From Bacteroidales bacterium UBA1208 (GTDB lineage: Bacteria > Bacteroidota > Bacteroidia > Bacteroidales > P3): a stretch of DNA of 6,577 nucleotides. The notes below the pieces were generated by a model. The model made no database searches. It was given only the letters and a program-made list of their open reading frames with translations, and was not told where the DNA came from. This document shows positions 5,166 to 6,577 of this stretch, one piece after another (position 1 is the stretch's first letter; every line of letters starts with the position of its first letter). Both the position numbers and the translations under genes were made by a program. Where the stretch lies: the NCBI GenBank assembly GCA_002309955.1, contig DBXQ01000034.1:1-6577 (forward strand), given 5' to 3'.

Positions 5166-5960
5166 TCAGTCTGCTGTTTCGGTTTGCCGGAGTTGTTGGA
5201 GCCGTGTTTTGTATTGCGAGGCAAGTTTCGGTTTCTTTATTTTGGTGTACACGGTTACTAAGTGTTCCAGCACAACGGGGTCGTTGGGGTCTATTTTCTC
5301 CGCCCGAAGGAGGTGGCGAAGGGCATTGTCGTAGTCGGCAAGAATAATATGGCTGTAGGCCAAATGTTTCAGTGTGGTGATGTCGGAGGGGAACAGCTGT
5401 GCGGCACGATGGGCTATGCGGCGCATCTGTAGCGCAATGACTGTGTCGGCAGGGGTGGGCTTGTCGGGTTGGGCGATGGCGTCGGCAAGGGTGTATAGAT
5501 AGTCTTGCACGCCTTCGACGATAAGGATGCGTCCGCCTTGGTCGAAGTTGGGGAATTGCCAGCGGTGGCCTGTTTGTTCCGAGCGGTCGAGGGTAAGCAG
5601 TATCTCGTCGGCGAACGGTTGCCAGTGCATAATCTGACCCAAGAAGAATATTTTGCCGAACCGCAGGTCGAGACGGTCGGGGTAGTGGCTGATGGCGGTG
5701 TCGATGACGGTGATGGCGCTGTCAACCAGTTTGTCGGCGGCGTTGCCTTCGGCCAGCATGGCCCCGTTGATATAGTGGTTGAAGCGGGCGATGTATAGGT
5801 CAATGTCGTCCGGGGTGTCGTGTTGCCATTGCGCCAGGATGGTGCGCTGGCGGGCGTAGTCGTCGGCGTTGAGGGCGTCGTAGAAGGCGTCGGACCAGGA
5901 TTGGGCGGTGGCGGTGGCCGCAAGGGCCAGCAGCAGGGCGAGGATGGTGTTTCGTTTCAT
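5166..5960 (-). CDS. Secreted TPR-repeat protein
   Basis: A 264-residue protein if started at ATG 5960. That start gives a clean Sec signal peptide (MKRN, hydrophobic core, ATATAQ with likely cleavage near residue 19-20). An in-frame ATG at 5987 would add nine residues (MPAPKTPVA) in front of it and lies inside a leader hairpin, so it is less likely. After the signal peptide the protein is mostly alpha-helical. Two tetratricopeptide-like helical pairs are visible near the C-terminus: about 193-226 (TTLKHLAYSHIILADYDNALRHLLRAEKIDPND) and 227-257 (VVLEHLVTVYTKIKKPKLASQY). The A-x-x-x-DPND pattern is typical of TPRs, which act as protein-binding scaffolds. It should be periplasmic; partner unknown. 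A perfect -7 element lies 59 nt upstream. It is divergent from the radical SAM gene at 6129. No terminator is obvious after its stop. Confidence 0.85.
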   Translation of the reverse strand: MKRNTILALLLALAATATAQSWSDAFYDALNADDYARQRTILAQWQHDTPDDIDLYIARFNHYINGAMLAEGNAADKLVDSAITVIDTAISHYPDRLDLRFGKIFFLGQIMHWQPFADEILLTLDRSEQTGHRWQFPNFDQGGRILIVEGVQDYLYTLADAIAQPDKPTPADTVIALQMRRIAHRAAQLFPSDITTLKHLAYSHIILADYDNALRHLLRAEKIDPNDPVVLEHLVTVYTKIKKPKLASQYKTRLQQLRQTETAD

Positions 5961-5980
5961 TGCAACAGGTGTTTTTGGGG

Positions 5981-5994
5981 CAGGCACGAGCCTG
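5981..5994 (-). other. Small hairpin in the TPR gene leader
   Basis: CAGGC, a 4-nt loop, GCCTG form a 5-bp perfect inverted repeat, 21 nt upstream of the ATG at 5960 and downstream of the promoter, so it would be in the mRNA leader. It may affect translation, or be an operator, or be chance. Confidence 0.35.
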
Positions 5995-6018
5995 GGGGTT
6001 CATTGGGTTTTGACGCTG

Positions 6019-6026
6019 CAAAGATA
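6019..6026 (-). promoter_or_regulatory. Promoter -7 element for the TPR gene
   Basis: On the minus strand TATCTTTG, followed by CA, matches TAnnTTTG exactly. The expected leader to ATG 5960 is about 50 nt. The upstream stretch is AT-rich; no clear -33 TTTG is seen at 19-21 nt. Confidence 0.7.
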
Positions 6027-6088
6027 CACAATATTTTTCAGTTTTCGACGTTTTAAGGTATCATTCTTCCGCTATTTAGGAATTAATG

Positions 6089-6111
6089 GTGGCAGGACTG
6101 GCTCCTGCCGC
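6089..6111 (+). other. GC-rich hairpin in front of the radical SAM gene
   Basis: GGCAGGA (6091-6097), loop of 5, TCCTGCC (6103-6109) form a perfect 7-bp stem, extended by a T:G and a G:C pair to 9 bp. It ends only 5-17 nt before the candidate start codons (6117, 6120, 6129) and has no T-tract, so it is not a terminator. It would occlude the initiation region or serve as a protein-binding site. Confidence 0.5.
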
Positions 6112-6128
6112 AGATAATGATGACGAGT

Positions 6129-6577
6129 ATGAAGTTTCTTTTGATAACGCCTCCGCTCACGCAGCTCAACACACCTTATCCCGCAACAGCGGTGCTGAAG
6201 GGCTGGCTGCAGGCGCAGGGATATGAAGCCGTGCAGGCCGATTTGGGCATCGAGACGGTGGACAGGCTGTTCACTGCCGCGTGGCTGCGTGCTGCTGCCC
6301 GCGGGCGGCACAGGGAGTATATGCTGGCGGCGGCCGAGGTGGTGGAGCCCGTGATGCGTTTCCTGCGGGGTGAGGATGCCACCGTGGCCTGGCGCATCGT
6401 GAACGGGTCGCTGCTGCTCGAGGGTTCGCGGTTCGACAACATCGAGGACATGGAATGGGCTTTCGGCACCGCCGGTGTGGCGGACAGGGCAAGATATCTG
6501 GCCACGCTGTTTCTGGAGGATGTGGCCGACAGCATCCGCGAGGAGGTGGACGGCCATTTCGGTCTGGTGAATTATGC
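6129..6577 (+). CDS. B12-binding radical SAM protein, N-terminal part (cut by window end)
   Basis: An open frame of 149 codons runs from ATG 6129 to the window end with no stop; the 3' part is outside. The start MKFLLITPPLTQLNTPYPAT, then LKGWLQAQGYEAVQADLGIE, is what I recognise as the opening of the cobalamin-binding (Rossmann-like) domain of B12-dependent radical SAM proteins common in Bacteroidales: a beta-strand, PPL loop, conserved TPYPA, and the G-x-x-x-x-Q-A-D-L-G-I strand. The radical SAM CxxxCxxC motif would come later and is not in view, so the enzyme class is inferred from this N-terminus. In-frame ATGs at 6117 and 6120 would add MMTS or MTS; 6129 is preferred because MKFLLITPP starts the fold. 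The reaction is unknown. The codons are G/C-rich at third positions (GTG, CTG, GCC), unlike the lipoprotein genes. Confidence 0.7.
   Translation, partial: MKFLLITPPLTQLNTPYPATAVLKGWLQAQGYEAVQADLGIETVDRLFTAAWLRAAARGRHREYMLAAAEVVEPVMRFLRGEDATVAWRIVNGSLLLEGSRFDNIEDMEWAFGTAGVADRARYLATLFLEDVADSIREEVDGHFGLVNY

Noticed and set aside
4862..5224. 120-codon minus-strand ORF
   Set aside because: Its start lies inside the TPR gene and its composition (many Pro, Arg, Thr, no domain pattern) fits an open frame through a GC-rich repeat, not a gene.
5166..5987. Longer start of the TPR protein at 5987
   Set aside because: It would put MPAPKTPVA before a classical signal peptide and start inside a leader hairpin; ATG 5960 fits better.

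Overview
The window looks like a chromosomal segment of a member of the Bacteroidales (phylum Bacteroidota). The evidence is three perfect TAnnTTTG promoter -7 elements (before both ferredoxin genes and before the TPR gene), A-rich leaders without strong Shine-Dalgarno sequences, lipoproteins with a [F/V]-S-C-K-K start, DUF3667-type membrane proteins, and the N-terminus of a B12-binding radical SAM protein of a kind common in that group. Genus cannot be fixed from this sequence alone.

Layout from left to right. (1) Positions 32-1851 hold two overlapping tandem paralogues (ATGA overlap) of a zinc-ribbon plus multi-TM membrane protein of the DUF3667 kind. (2) Positions 1878-2836 hold a duplicated ferredoxin module. 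Each copy has a conserved upstream 20-bp box, a promoter, a 55-residue 2[4Fe-4S] ferredoxin gene and a hairpin terminator. The two ferredoxins differ at one residue. Between the copies, on the minus strand, is a 56-codon ORF convergent with the first ferredoxin; the two appear to share a bidirectional terminator. (3) Positions 2898-3837 hold two related lipocalin-like lipoproteins separated by a terminator. (4) Positions 3855-4544 encode a left-handed beta-helix (hexapeptide) acyltransferase 17 nt after the second lipoprotein. (5) Positions 4545-5165 appear non-coding, with several hairpins and a possible decayed ORF; this may be a dispersed intergenic repeat. (6) A minus-strand secreted TPR protein (5166-5960) is divergent from the 5' end of a B12-binding radical SAM protein (from 6129) that runs off the window. 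Both leaders carry a short GC-rich hairpin.

The dominant theme is local duplication: three adjacent pairs (DUF3667, ferredoxin, lipocalin-like lipoprotein) at different stages of divergence. The ferredoxins are small cytosolic electron carriers. The lipoproteins and DUF3667 proteins belong to the envelope. No evidence ties all of these into one pathway. I see no phage, transposase, CRISPR, tRNA or rRNA. I found no clear new system; the most interesting parts are the ferredoxin module with its conserved upstream box, the small antisense-side ORF and the structured 4.5-5.2 kb intergenic region.
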